The notes under the pieces were generated by a model. It made no database searches. It saw only the letters and a program-made list of their open reading frames with translations, and had not been told where the DNA came from. From an uncultured Draconibacterium sp. (GTDB lineage Bacteria > Bacteroidota > Bacteroidia > Bacteroidales > Prolixibacteraceae): a DNA stretch of 64,000 bases. Numbering within the stretch: position 1 is the stretch's first letter; each line of letters begins with the position of its first letter. The stretch lies in the NCBI RefSeq assembly GCF_963677565.1, contig NZ_OY781981.1, forward strand, positions 1,798,001-1,862,000, given 5' to 3'. A program made the translations under genes and the position numbers. Shown one piece after another: positions 26,458 through 34,412 of this stretch.

Positions 26458-27531
26458 ATGAAATTGAAAAACATTATTCTGGTTATAGCAGTTGCAGCTC
26501 TTGCATTTTACGGTTGCAAAAGTTCAACCGGCGAAGTGCCTCAGGCCGAAACAATTAAAAACGTGAAGATTGAAACCGTTTCCGACGGTGTTGTTCAGAA
26601 TACCATGAAACTGAATGGAAAGATTAAGGAAAAGAGCCTTACTTCGCTTTCATTTCGGGTTGGTGGTCCGCTTGTACAATTGAATGTAAAACAAGGCGAT
26701 TACGTGAAACAAGGCGACATAATTGCCCAAATCGATAAGCGTGATTACAAACTTCAGGTTGAAACTACAAAAGCCCAGTTCGAACAAACAGAAAGTGAAT
26801 ACAAGCGCTACAAACAATTGATCGAGCAAAAGAAGATTCCGGAAAATACCTACGAAAAAATCAGATCGGGGTATTTAATGACAAAAACAGCTTACGAAAA
26901 TGCGCAGAACCAGTTGCGCGACACGGAACTGAAAGCACCATTCTCGGGATATATTTACGAAAAGTTTGTTGAAGCTTATCAAACAGTTGGAGCAGGAACT
27001 CCAATCGTTTCAATTATCGACAATTCACATCTTGAAGTTGTTGTTTCAGTTTCCGAAAGTCAACTGCAACGCGTAAAAAATGATACTGAAAGTTTTCTTA
27101 CCGTAGCAAATGCCGGAATTACAAATCTTCCGGTTAAATTGTTGAGCGTTGGTGAAAAGGCAAAACAAGACGGTTTGTACGAAGTGCGGTTTTCTTTTGC
27201 AAACAAACAAGAATTGGAAGTAGCACCCGGAATGACAGCAGAAGTAACACTTCACTGCGCATCTGAGGAAAATCAATTATCAGTTGCTGCATCAGCAGTT
27301 TTTCACGAAAAAACAAGCACTTACGTTTGGGTGTACAATGCCTCAACAAATAAAGTTGAAAAGCGTGAAGTTAAAATTGCCCTTGATGGAACGCAGGGAC
27401 GCGTAAATATTGTATCGGGCATTAACAACGGAGAGCAGATTGTTACGGCCGGTGTGCATTATTTGGTTGAAGGCCAACGGGTAAAGCCAATTAAAACACC
27501 TTCGGTAACTAACATTGGAGGGTTGTTGTAA
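26458..27531 (+). CDS. RND efflux periplasmic adaptor (membrane fusion protein)
   Basis: A 357-residue lipoprotein (MKLKNIILVIAVAALAFYGC, lipobox cysteine at residue 20). It has the usual adaptor order: a beta-barrel and lipoyl half (LKVNVKQGDYVKQGD-like, read here as VQLNVKQGDYVKQGDIIAQ), an alpha-hairpin (about 85-155), the second lipoyl half (LKAPFSGYIYEKFVEAYQTV), a barrel and a membrane-proximal domain. It bridges the inner-membrane pump and the outer-membrane TolC channel. The stop overlaps the pump ATG (TAATG), so they are translationally coupled. The adaptor and pump are of the drug/hydrophobe type by overall look; the substrate is unknown. Confidence 0.93.
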   Translation: MKLKNIILVIAVAALAFYGCKSSTGEVPQAETIKNVKIETVSDGVVQNTMKLNGKIKEKSLTSLSFRVGGPLVQLNVKQGDYVKQGDIIAQIDKRDYKLQVETTKAQFEQTESEYKRYKQLIEQKKIPENTYEKIRSGYLMTKTAYENAQNQLRDTELKAPFSGYIYEKFVEAYQTVGAGTPIVSIIDNSHLEVVVSVSESQLQRVKNDTESFLTVANAGITNLPVKLLSVGEKAKQDGLYEVRFSFANKQELEVAPGMTAEVTLHCASEENQLSVAASAVFHEKTSTYVWVYNASTNKVEKREVKIALDGTQGRVNIVSGINNGEQIVTAGVHYLVEGQRVKPIKTPSVTNIGGLL

Positions 27532-30500
27532 TGCTGGAAAGATTACTGAATCAGAAAGCAATGATTTCAACCATCCTGGTGGCAGTGCTGCTGGGAGGGT
27601 TAATTGCTTACAACAATATAGGAAAGCTGGAGGATGCTGAAATTCCGATTAAAGCGGCTACGGTAATTACCGTTTACCCGGGAGCAACAGCTCACGAAGT
27701 TGAACTAGAAGTTACTGATTTGCTGGAAAAAGCTATTCAGAAACTAGAGAATATCGACGAAATTGAATCTGTTTCACGCCCCGGTTTATCATTGATTACC
27801 ATTTATATTCAGCCAACGGTAAAAACTCCACAGTTGCCGCAGCTTTGGGATCACCTTCGTAGAAAAGTTAACGACGCTACAGGATCGCTGCCATCGGGTG
27901 CGATGGACCCAATTGTTAACGATGATTTTGCCGATGTGTACGGAATTTTATACGCAATTACTGCAGAAGGTTATACACATCACGAACTGGTAAAATATAC
28001 CGAGTACATCGAGCGCGAACTTTTAAGTGTAAGTGGTGTTCGTCGCTCTCAAATTTTTGGCGAACAAACCGAAACGATCGATGTTACGTTCTCGCCCGAA
28101 AAACTTGCAGGATTAAGCGTAAATCCGCTTTTTATTGCAGCGGCTATTCAAAACGAAACGGCGATTATTAATCCAGGATCGATTGTTACCGGCGAAGAAT
28201 CCATTCGTGTGGGAGTTGGTCAGAAGATTACTTCCGTTGAAGAAATTGAAAACTTGTTGATACAGGTTCCCGGTGGAGGTAATTTTCGTTTAGGCGATAT
28301 TGCCACGATTAAAAGATCGTATCTCGAACCTAAAAACGAAGCACTTTTTTATAATGGCAAAGCGGGCTTAACACTTGGCTTATCAAACGAAAGCGGAATT
28401 AATGTTGTAAAGCTGGGTGATCGCCTTGATGAAAAACTGGCCGAAATTCAAAAAGAATTGCCCGTTGGAATAGAGATTAACCAAGTGTATTATCAACCCG
28501 ATCGTGTTGATGCAGCGGTGAAAGATTTTATGCTGAACCTGGTAATTTCGGTAGGTATTGTAATTATTGTGTTGATGTTTGCCATGGGATTACGTTCGGG
28601 GCTGCTTATTTCAAGTGGACTTGTATTTACCATCATGGGAACGTTGATAGTGATGATGGCCATTGGATTACCGCTACACCGGGTTACGCTGGCTGCTATT
28701 ATTCTGGCAATGGGTATGTTGGTTGATAACGCCATTGTTGTTGCCGATGGTATTTTGGTTGATTTAAAAGCCGGGATGGACCGAAGTAAAGCCTTTGTAA
28801 ATACTGCTAAAAAAACGGCGCTGCCATTGCTGGGCGCAACCGCTGTAGCAATTCTGGCATTCCTGCCGCTACGTATGTCGCCAAACGAGGCTGGTGAGTT
28901 TTTGGCATCGTTATTTACAGTGCTTATAATTTCACTTACTTTGAGTTGGATTTTTGCAATGATACAGACTCCGTTCAATGCAAAATTTTTCTACCGGAAA
29001 ACACGACCGAAAGGAGAACATGCCGAGACTTACGACACGAGATTGTATCGATTCTTTAGTACATTCTTAAAATGGGGAATTCGTAACAAATATATGTTTG
29101 CGCTTGGTTCTTTTGCTGTGTTGATTTTTGCTTTTTGGTCGTTCCGTTTTGTTAAAGTAGACTTTATGTCGAAAATTGATTATGACCAGTTTTACATTGA
29201 GTATTTTTTACCACAGGGAGCCGATATTGAAGCCGTTGAAGCTGATATAAAACAAATTCAGGCTGATATTTTGGAAATGGAAGGTGTCCATACTGTTACT
29301 TCAGCCGTTGGTCGTCCGCCTGCGCGTTACCTGTTAATGCGATACATGCAAACCGGTGGTGCAAATTACGCCGACCTGATTGTTGAAACTGAAAGTACAG
29401 AAAGAGTACCAACTGTAATTCCTGAAATAGAATCGTACTTAAATGATAATTATCCGAATGCCTTTTTCAGGGTGCAGGAATACGGTGCTGCTTTTGCCGC
29501 CGCTGATATTGAAGCTCAGTTTATCGGTCCAGATCCCGCAGTATTAAAAGATTTGGCCAACCAGGCAAAGAGAATCTTTTTGGAAGAACCGTCGGCAATT
29601 CATGTAACCGACGATTGGAAAAACCAAACGAAAAAGATTGTTCCTGCTTACTCTGTTGAACGTGCACAGCCACTGGGTTTATCCCGTTCTGATATGGGGA
29701 ATTCAATACTGGTTGCAACCAACGGTATGCCAATTGGGGCGATTTACGAAGGCGACAGAATGATGCCAATTGTGTTGCGAACTGATAACGAAGTTGCTGA
29801 AAATATGGAACAGTTGCTGAACATTCCGGTATGGGGACAACAAAGCCGCACAAGTGTACCGCTTTCGCAAATTGTTGATACCATGAAAGTAACATGGGAC
29901 TACGAACTCATTCACCGCCTGGATAATAAACGTGCAATAAAAGCACAATGCGACGCCGCAAACGGATACACTGCAGCCGAAGTTCAGGCAAAATTTCAGG
30001 ATAAAGTTGAAGCAATAGATTTACCTGATGGATATGAATTAAAGTGGGAAGGAGCTACGGCCCGCTCAGGAGAAGCAAATACAGCACTTTTTATGTTCTT
30101 GCCGCTGGCAATCGGCCTGATGGCAATCATAATCATCGGATTATTTAATAACCTGAAACAACCAATTATCATCTTCCTGATTGTACCGTTTGCCTTTGTT
30201 GGTATTGTTTTAGGATTGGCTACCACAGGAGTCTTTTTAACCTTTGCCGGTATTATCGGGGCACTTGGTTTAATTGGAATGATGATCAAGAATGCGGTGG
30301 TACTTCTCGACGAGATTAACCGAAACATACGCGAAGGGAAAGACCGGTTGAATTCCACAATCGATGCAGCTTTATCGCGTTTGCGTCCGGTAATGATGGC
30401 GTCGCTGACAACAATTTTAGGAATGGCTCCGCTGATTACAGATTCCATGTTTAACTCAACAGCAATTGTAATTATGTTCGGACTGGCAGTTGGATCGGTA

Positions 30501-30587
30501 ATTACGCTGGTAGTTGTTCCGGTGTTGTACGCTGTTTTGTATCGTATTGATGGAAGCAAGCTGAAAGCAGTAAAACAAAAAGCTTAG
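27531..30587 (+). CDS. RND efflux transporter permease subunit (HAE1/AcrB-like)
   Basis: A 1018-residue inner-membrane pump with twelve membrane helices and two large periplasmic loops. The TM4 proton-relay region reads GMLVDNAIVVADGILVDL, with Asp followed by Asn where many AcrB relatives have two acidic residues. The second half repeats the fold with GALGLIGMMIKNAVVLLDEINRNIREG (TM10 Lys present), and the C-terminal segment is VVVPVLYAVLYRI. It uses the proton gradient to expel substrates through the adaptor and TolC proteins next to it. The length fits the family. The DN variation in TM4 occurs in Gram-negative relatives and does not by itself argue against function. Confidence 0.95.
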   Translation: MLERLLNQKAMISTILVAVLLGGLIAYNNIGKLEDAEIPIKAATVITVYPGATAHEVELEVTDLLEKAIQKLENIDEIESVSRPGLSLITIYIQPTVKTPQLPQLWDHLRRKVNDATGSLPSGAMDPIVNDDFADVYGILYAITAEGYTHHELVKYTEYIERELLSVSGVRRSQIFGEQTETIDVTFSPEKLAGLSVNPLFIAAAIQNETAIINPGSIVTGEESIRVGVGQKITSVEEIENLLIQVPGGGNFRLGDIATIKRSYLEPKNEALFYNGKAGLTLGLSNESGINVVKLGDRLDEKLAEIQKELPVGIEINQVYYQPDRVDAAVKDFMLNLVISVGIVIIVLMFAMGLRSGLLISSGLVFTIMGTLIVMMAIGLPLHRVTLAAIILAMGMLVDNAIVVADGILVDLKAGMDRSKAFVNTAKKTALPLLGATAVAILAFLPLRMSPNEAGEFLASLFTVLIISLTLSWIFAMIQTPFNAKFFYRKTRPKGEHAETYDTRLYRFFSTFLKWGIRNKYMFALGSFAVLIFAFWSFRFVKVDFMSKIDYDQFYIEYFLPQGADIEAVEADIKQIQADILEMEGVHTVTSAVGRPPARYLLMRYMQTGGANYADLIVETESTERVPTVIPEIESYLNDNYPNAFFRVQEYGAAFAAADIEAQFIGPDPAVLKDLANQAKRIFLEEPSAIHVTDDWKNQTKKIVPAYSVERAQPLGLSRSDMGNSILVATNGMPIGAIYEGDRMMPIVLRTDNEVAENMEQLLNIPVWGQQSRTSVPLSQIVDTMKVTWDYELIHRLDNKRAIKAQCDAANGYTAAEVQAKFQDKVEAIDLPDGYELKWEGATARSGEANTALFMFLPLAIGLMAIIIIGLFNNLKQPIIIFLIVPFAFVGIVLGLATTGVFLTFAGIIGALGLIGMMIKNAVVLLDEINRNIREGKDRLNSTIDAALSRLRPVMMASLTTILGMAPLITDSMFNSTAIVIMFGLAVGSVITLVVVPVLYAVLYRIDGSKLKAVKQKA

Positions 30588-30609
30588 TTAGTTTATGCAG
30601 TATAGATAG

Positions 30610-30726
30610 ATGAAAAGGTTACCCTGTTTGGAAATTGTCGGGGGGAAGGCAATTTATTCTCATAACAGAGGCCACTCAGGGTTAGCCTTTATCTTATCAA
30701 AAAATGGGAAAGAATTCAATGAATAA
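30610..30726 (+). CDS. Possible 38-residue ORF in the RND-TolC spacer
   Basis: An ATG-initiated frame (MKRLPCLEIVGGKAIYSHN...) fills most of the 153-bp gap between the pump and TolC genes and stops 14 bp before the TolC ATG. It has no signal peptide or membrane segment and matches nothing I recognise. The same DNA holds an imperfect inverted repeat (30614-30626 with 30677-30690), so the region could equally be an untranslated leader. A frame this short could be chance. Confidence 0.2.
   Translation: MKRLPCLEIVGGKAIYSHNRGHSGLAFILSKNGKEFNE
30614..30690 (+). promoter_or_regulatory. Imperfect inverted repeat upstream of tolC
   Basis: AAAGGTTACCCTG (30614-30626) can pair with CAGGGTTAGCCTTT (30677-30690): six plus five base pairs with a small internal loop, enclosing about 50 nt with a G-run. 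No U-tract follows, so it is not a terminator. It may stabilise or tune the mRNA between pump and TolC. Confidence 0.3.
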
Positions 30727-30740
30727 ATAGCACGAAAGAA

Positions 30741-32135
30741 ATGAATCAATCAATAAAATATATAATTGTCACGGTTGCAATAACAGCCGCAGTAATTGGC
30801 AATGCTTTCGGACAAAAAGTAATGACATTGGAGCAATGCAGAGAACAAGCCGTTGCTTTTAACAAAGAATTAAAAAATGCGGCTTTGCAGAACCGGGAAG
30901 CACAGGTAAACCAGGAAGTGGCACGAACTGCTTATCTGCCATCAGTTGGCTTTTCTTCTTCGTTAATGCACAGGCCGGGAATGGATGCTATAAACATGCC
31001 AGGTTATTTTTTACCGACGGCCGACAGTGAAGAGGATGCTCTGAATGGAGACTTTTCAGGAACCAGCGATGTTTGGAGTCCGGGAATTAATGTTGACCTT
31101 GGTAGTTTAACGCTTATTAATAGCGGTTTTGAAGTTAACCAGGCCATTTATGCCGGCGGAAAAATCAGGAATTCGAATAAGCAGGCTGATGCAGGAGTTT
31201 CGATAGCAGACATGGCGCTTAATATGAAATATTCTGAGGTGATTGAAGAAACCGATAAGGCATTTTGGCAGGTTGCTACGGTTGAGGAAAATATAATTAT
31301 TGCCGAAGAATATATAAAGATGCTTACCGAACTGGAAGAACAAATGACTGCCATGTACGAAGTTGGACTTCAGCCGGCCAGTGAGAAATTGCGGGTGACA
31401 GTTCAAAAGAACGAGGCAGAGTTGAATCTTCTGAAAGCCCGGAACGGTTTAAAAGTGGCCAAAATGTATCTGAATCAAATACTGGGACAGTCGCTGAATA
31501 CTGATATACAGATCAGTCATGATGCTACAGCCGAAGTGCAATTGTTTAATCTTGAAGACGGTTTGGTGCAGGCCAGTAACAATCGTAACGAGCTTAAAAT
31601 TCTTGAAAAACAAAAAGAGATTTCGGAGCTGGATGCAAAAATTACGCGTGCCGATTATTTGCCAACCGTTGGCGTTAGTGCACAATACACAAGTTATTGG
31701 GTAAAAGATTTATACGAAGAGATCGATTTTCAACCCATGTTGGCTGCGCAGGTTTCCATACCAATTTTTCAGTGGGGACAGGGCAAAAAGAAACAACGCG
31801 CTGCCCAGTTAAAGGTGCAACAAGCCGAAACAGATTTGCAACATACAAATGATTTGATTAATCTTGAAGTAATGCAGGTAAAAGTGCAGGTGGAGGAAGC
31901 TTACGAATCAATTCGTTTGGCACAGAAAAGTGTAGCTGAAGCTGAAGAAAGTATGACTGAAACCGAGGCAAGTTTCGAAGTTGGTTTAAATACTACAACC
32001 GACATGTTAAATGCCCAGGCTCAGTGGGTGCAGGCAAAAGCACAGTTAACACAGGCAATTGCCAATTTTGAAGTGCTGAAAACCAAGTGGCAAAGTGTAA
32101 CCGGAAATTTATATATTCCTGAAGAGGTTAATTAG
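30741..32135 (+). CDS. TolC family outer-membrane efflux protein (RND partner)
   Basis: A 464-residue protein with a signal peptide (about 1-24, ending GNAFGQ). The two repeated halves of the TolC fold are seen: long helices with heptad patterns (ITLEQCREQAVAFNKELKNAAL-like start, EQMTAMYEVGLQPASEKLRVTVQKNEAELNLLKA), a strand pair near INSGFEVNQAIYAGG, and the second helical half (LEVMQVKVQVEEAYESIRLAQKSVAEAEE, EVGLNTTTDMLNAQAQWVQAKAQLTQA). It provides the outer-membrane duct for the pump encoded just upstream. The spacing of 153 bp from the pump is larger than elsewhere in this operon. Confidence 0.93.
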   Translation: MNQSIKYIIVTVAITAAVIGNAFGQKVMTLEQCREQAVAFNKELKNAALQNREAQVNQEVARTAYLPSVGFSSSLMHRPGMDAINMPGYFLPTADSEEDALNGDFSGTSDVWSPGINVDLGSLTLINSGFEVNQAIYAGGKIRNSNKQADAGVSIADMALNMKYSEVIEETDKAFWQVATVEENIIIAEEYIKMLTELEEQMTAMYEVGLQPASEKLRVTVQKNEAELNLLKARNGLKVAKMYLNQILGQSLNTDIQISHDATAEVQLFNLEDGLVQASNNRNELKILEKQKEISELDAKITRADYLPTVGVSAQYTSYWVKDLYEEIDFQPMLAAQVSIPIFQWGQGKKKQRAAQLKVQQAETDLQHTNDLINLEVMQVKVQVEEAYESIRLAQKSVAEAEESMTETEASFEVGLNTTTDMLNAQAQWVQAKAQLTQAIANFEVLKTKWQSVTGNLYIPEEVN

Positions 32136-32153
32136 ACATACCTCTTTACTGAA

Positions 32154-33224
32154 ATGAAGTGTTTAGATTTACATAGCAAGAAAAAGCAAAACCTTGTAAT
32201 GAGGTTGCCCAGCTACGAACCTGTTAGTATACTTGGGCGGTTTGTAATAATTAGCATAATTGCTGTACTTGTATTGCACTTTATTTCGTATGTAACTAAA
32301 GTTCCTACAGAGCCCGATGTTAAAATTCCATTTATAATTTATGTGGTAGTGATTCTGGCTTTTAATGCGGCTGCCGAATTACAAATTATCCTCGACAATA
32401 TTTTGGAACGATTTCTTCCTGTGCCTAAAAAAATAAAATTGAGGCTTTTTCTTCAGGTTAGTGTCGGAATTCTATTCCTTTATGTTGCCCACCGTGGGAT
32501 CATGTTTTTTGTTGAGCCAAAACTTACACTTTCGGATTCGCGCTCAGGTGTAATTATGGGTATGGTAACCGGCTTGGTATTTGTGCAAATGGTGGCCAAT
32601 TCACTAACGATTGCACGTTTTACACAGAAATGGTTCGACTCGCAGGAGCAAATTGCCGAAATGAAACGCGAAAAGTTGCGTATGGATTACAACTCGTTAC
32701 AAGACCAGTTGAATCCGCACTTTCTTTTCAATAACCTGAGTGTATTAAAATCGCTGATTATTTACGATCCGGATGTGGCGGTGGAGTTCACTGAAAACTT
32801 TACTGATGTTTACCGCTATGTGTTGCAGAGTAGAGATAAACGACTGGTAAAACTAGGTGATGAGCTCGATTTTATGAAAGCCTATTGTGCATTGCATAAG
32901 GAGCGGTTAGGAGAGGGGATAAATGTTGAATCGCTTGTGCCCATTAATGTTTTAGATAAGGATATCGCACCATTAACAGGGCAGTTGCTCATTGAAAATG
33001 CAATAAAACACAATATAACAAGCAGAGAAACACCGCTTCAGATAAAGGTTTATGTAGAGGATAACTCTCTGGTGGTTTCAAATAGTTTAAATCGTAGAGA
33101 GGCCTCTTATTCAACCAAAACAGGATTAAAAAACCTGGTGAGGCGTTATGAGATTTTAACAGAAAAAGAAATTGTGGTTCAGTATGATGAGAACCGGTTT
33201 GAAGTAAAAGTACCATTATTGTGA
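32154..33224 (+). CDS. LytS-type membrane sensor histidine kinase
   Basis: A 356-residue kinase of the His_kinase (LytS/YehU) type. Four membrane helices lie at about 28-48, 58-74, 98-116 and 132-152. They are followed by a short coiled coil and the phospho-acceptor H189 in LQDQLNPHFLFNNLSVLKSL. The ATP-binding domain is the reduced form of this family (LLIENAIKHN N-box, STKTGLKNLVRRYEIL as G-box). An alternative start at ATG 32199 would also leave all helices. It lies 18 bp after TolC and about 100 bp before its LytTR regulator, so the pair probably controls or is co-expressed with the efflux operon. Confidence 0.92.
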   Translation: MKCLDLHSKKKQNLVMRLPSYEPVSILGRFVIISIIAVLVLHFISYVTKVPTEPDVKIPFIIYVVVILAFNAAAELQIILDNILERFLPVPKKIKLRLFLQVSVGILFLYVAHRGIMFFVEPKLTLSDSRSGVIMGMVTGLVFVQMVANSLTIARFTQKWFDSQEQIAEMKREKLRMDYNSLQDQLNPHFLFNNLSVLKSLIIYDPDVAVEFTENFTDVYRYVLQSRDKRLVKLGDELDFMKAYCALHKERLGEGINVESLVPINVLDKDIAPLTGQLLIENAIKHNITSRETPLQIKVYVEDNSLVVSNSLNRREASYSTKTGLKNLVRRYEILTEKEIVVQYDENRFEVKVPLL

Positions 33225-33322
33225 ATGCGATTTGAGTTACAGAAATTGTAAATTTAATCTCAGATATTGCGCCACAATTTATACCGGCGAAGATTAACGA
33301 ATGATTTTAAAAAACGGGAAAA

Positions 33323-34093
33323 GTGAGAGTTATAATTGTTGAAGATGAGCTGCATAACTATCGTTTGTTAAGGGGGATGGTTGAAAAACTTCGTCCCGAT
33401 TGGCAAATAGTTGAGTGGTTTGAAAGTGTGAAAAGCTCGGTTGCATGGCTAAAAAGCAACCCTGCCCCCGACATTATTTTTATGGATATTCAGCTAACCG
33501 ACGGTATCAGTTTTTCGATATTTGATCAGGTGAATGTTGAAAGCATGGTGATTTTTACAACGGCTTACGATGAATATGCCTTACGTGCTTTCCAGGTAAA
33601 TAGTATTGATTATTTGCTGAAACCGATTAAGGAAGACAAACTTAGTGCGGCTATCGAAAAATTCGAACACATGGTGCAGGGGAGCAGCAAACAAGAAGAA
33701 AGTAAACCCGATTATAAAGAACTTTTGCAGGCAATTACTTCAGGAGAAAAGAAATACCGAAAACGATTTCTAATTACCGGTGCCACCTCTTATTTTAAAC
33801 TCGATGTTAATGATGTGGCATGGTTTTATACCGAAAGCAGGGTTACTACAGCCGTTACTTTTACCGGGAAAGAAAATGTAATTGATCTGACCATAGAAAA
33901 GCTTGAAGAACAGCTCGATCCGGAACTTTTCTTTCGAACTAACAGGAGCTCGATTGTAAACATTAATGCCATCAGAAAGTTTGAAAATCATTTTGGCGGA
34001 AAGCTAATTTTACGATTGATTTCTCCGTTTGATGAGCCGATAACAATAAGCCGTTTAAAGGCTACCGAATTTAAAGAGTGGGTAGGGAAATGA
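33323..34093 (+). CDS. LytTR family response regulator
   Basis: A 256-residue regulator starting at GTG 33323 (MRVIIVEDE). The receiver domain (1-125) has acidic residues E7/D8, the phospho-acceptor D55 (PDIIFMDIQLTDG), T82-like TTAYDEYA and K102-type lysine in YLLKPIKEDK. The LytTR DNA-binding domain (about 150-256) shows RKRFLITGATSYFKLDVNDVAWFYTE, LDPELFFRTNRSSIVNI and ISRLKATEFKEWVGK. It is the cognate partner of the LytS-type kinase 98 bp upstream. LytTR regulators bind pairs of roughly 9-bp direct repeats; I did not find a certain site. Confidence 0.94.
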   Translation: MRVIIVEDELHNYRLLRGMVEKLRPDWQIVEWFESVKSSVAWLKSNPAPDIIFMDIQLTDGISFSIFDQVNVESMVIFTTAYDEYALRAFQVNSIDYLLKPIKEDKLSAAIEKFEHMVQGSSKQEESKPDYKELLQAITSGEKKYRKRFLITGATSYFKLDVNDVAWFYTESRVTTAVTFTGKENVIDLTIEKLEEQLDPELFFRTNRSSIVNINAIRKFENHFGGKLILRLISPFDEPITISRLKATEFKEWVGK

Positions 34094-34125
34094 GCAAAAA
34101 GCAGATACCATCTGTAAGATTATAA

Positions 34126-34133
34126 TATATTTG
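34126..34133 (+). promoter_or_regulatory. Bacteroidota -7 promoter element
   Basis: TATATTTG is a perfect TAnnTTTG match, 21 bp before the ATG of the 58-residue gene at 34154. No good -33 partner is seen. Confidence 0.4.
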
Positions 34134-34153
34134 TCAGTTAAACCAGAGCAAAA

Positions 34154-34330
34154 ATGAAGCAAAGAGATCAGTTATATGAGGAAGCAATTGCGATGATTGA
34201 AGATGCCACACCTCACAAAGAAAGCATTCTATACCACAACATTTACTCATTAAAAGTAAATGGTGGCTATCCTTTTTCATCACAAAAAGATGTGCTCGAA
34301 TTGGTTAATTTCTTAAATTCATGCGATTAA
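34154..34330 (+). CDS. 58-residue small soluble protein
   Basis: An ATG frame of 58 codons (MKQRDQLYEEAIAMIEDATP...VLELVNFLNSCD) between the LytTR regulator and the patatin gene. The amino-acid make-up is balanced, with an N-terminal amphipathic helix and a C-terminal one (SSQKDVLELVNFLNS), and codon use resembles the neighbours. A perfect -7 box lies 21 bp upstream. I do not recognise a family. It is too short for many gene finders and is probably a real small protein, possibly a helical regulatory peptide. Confidence 0.5.
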   Translation: MKQRDQLYEEAIAMIEDATPHKESILYHNIYSLKVNGGYPFSSQKDVLELVNFLNSCD

Positions 34331-34412
34331 AAACGGTTTTATCTCAGTTTCGTTCGAGACAAAGATATTAGCTGTTTTGCCATGAAAAAAGGAATTGACT
34401 AAGCCGTTCGAC

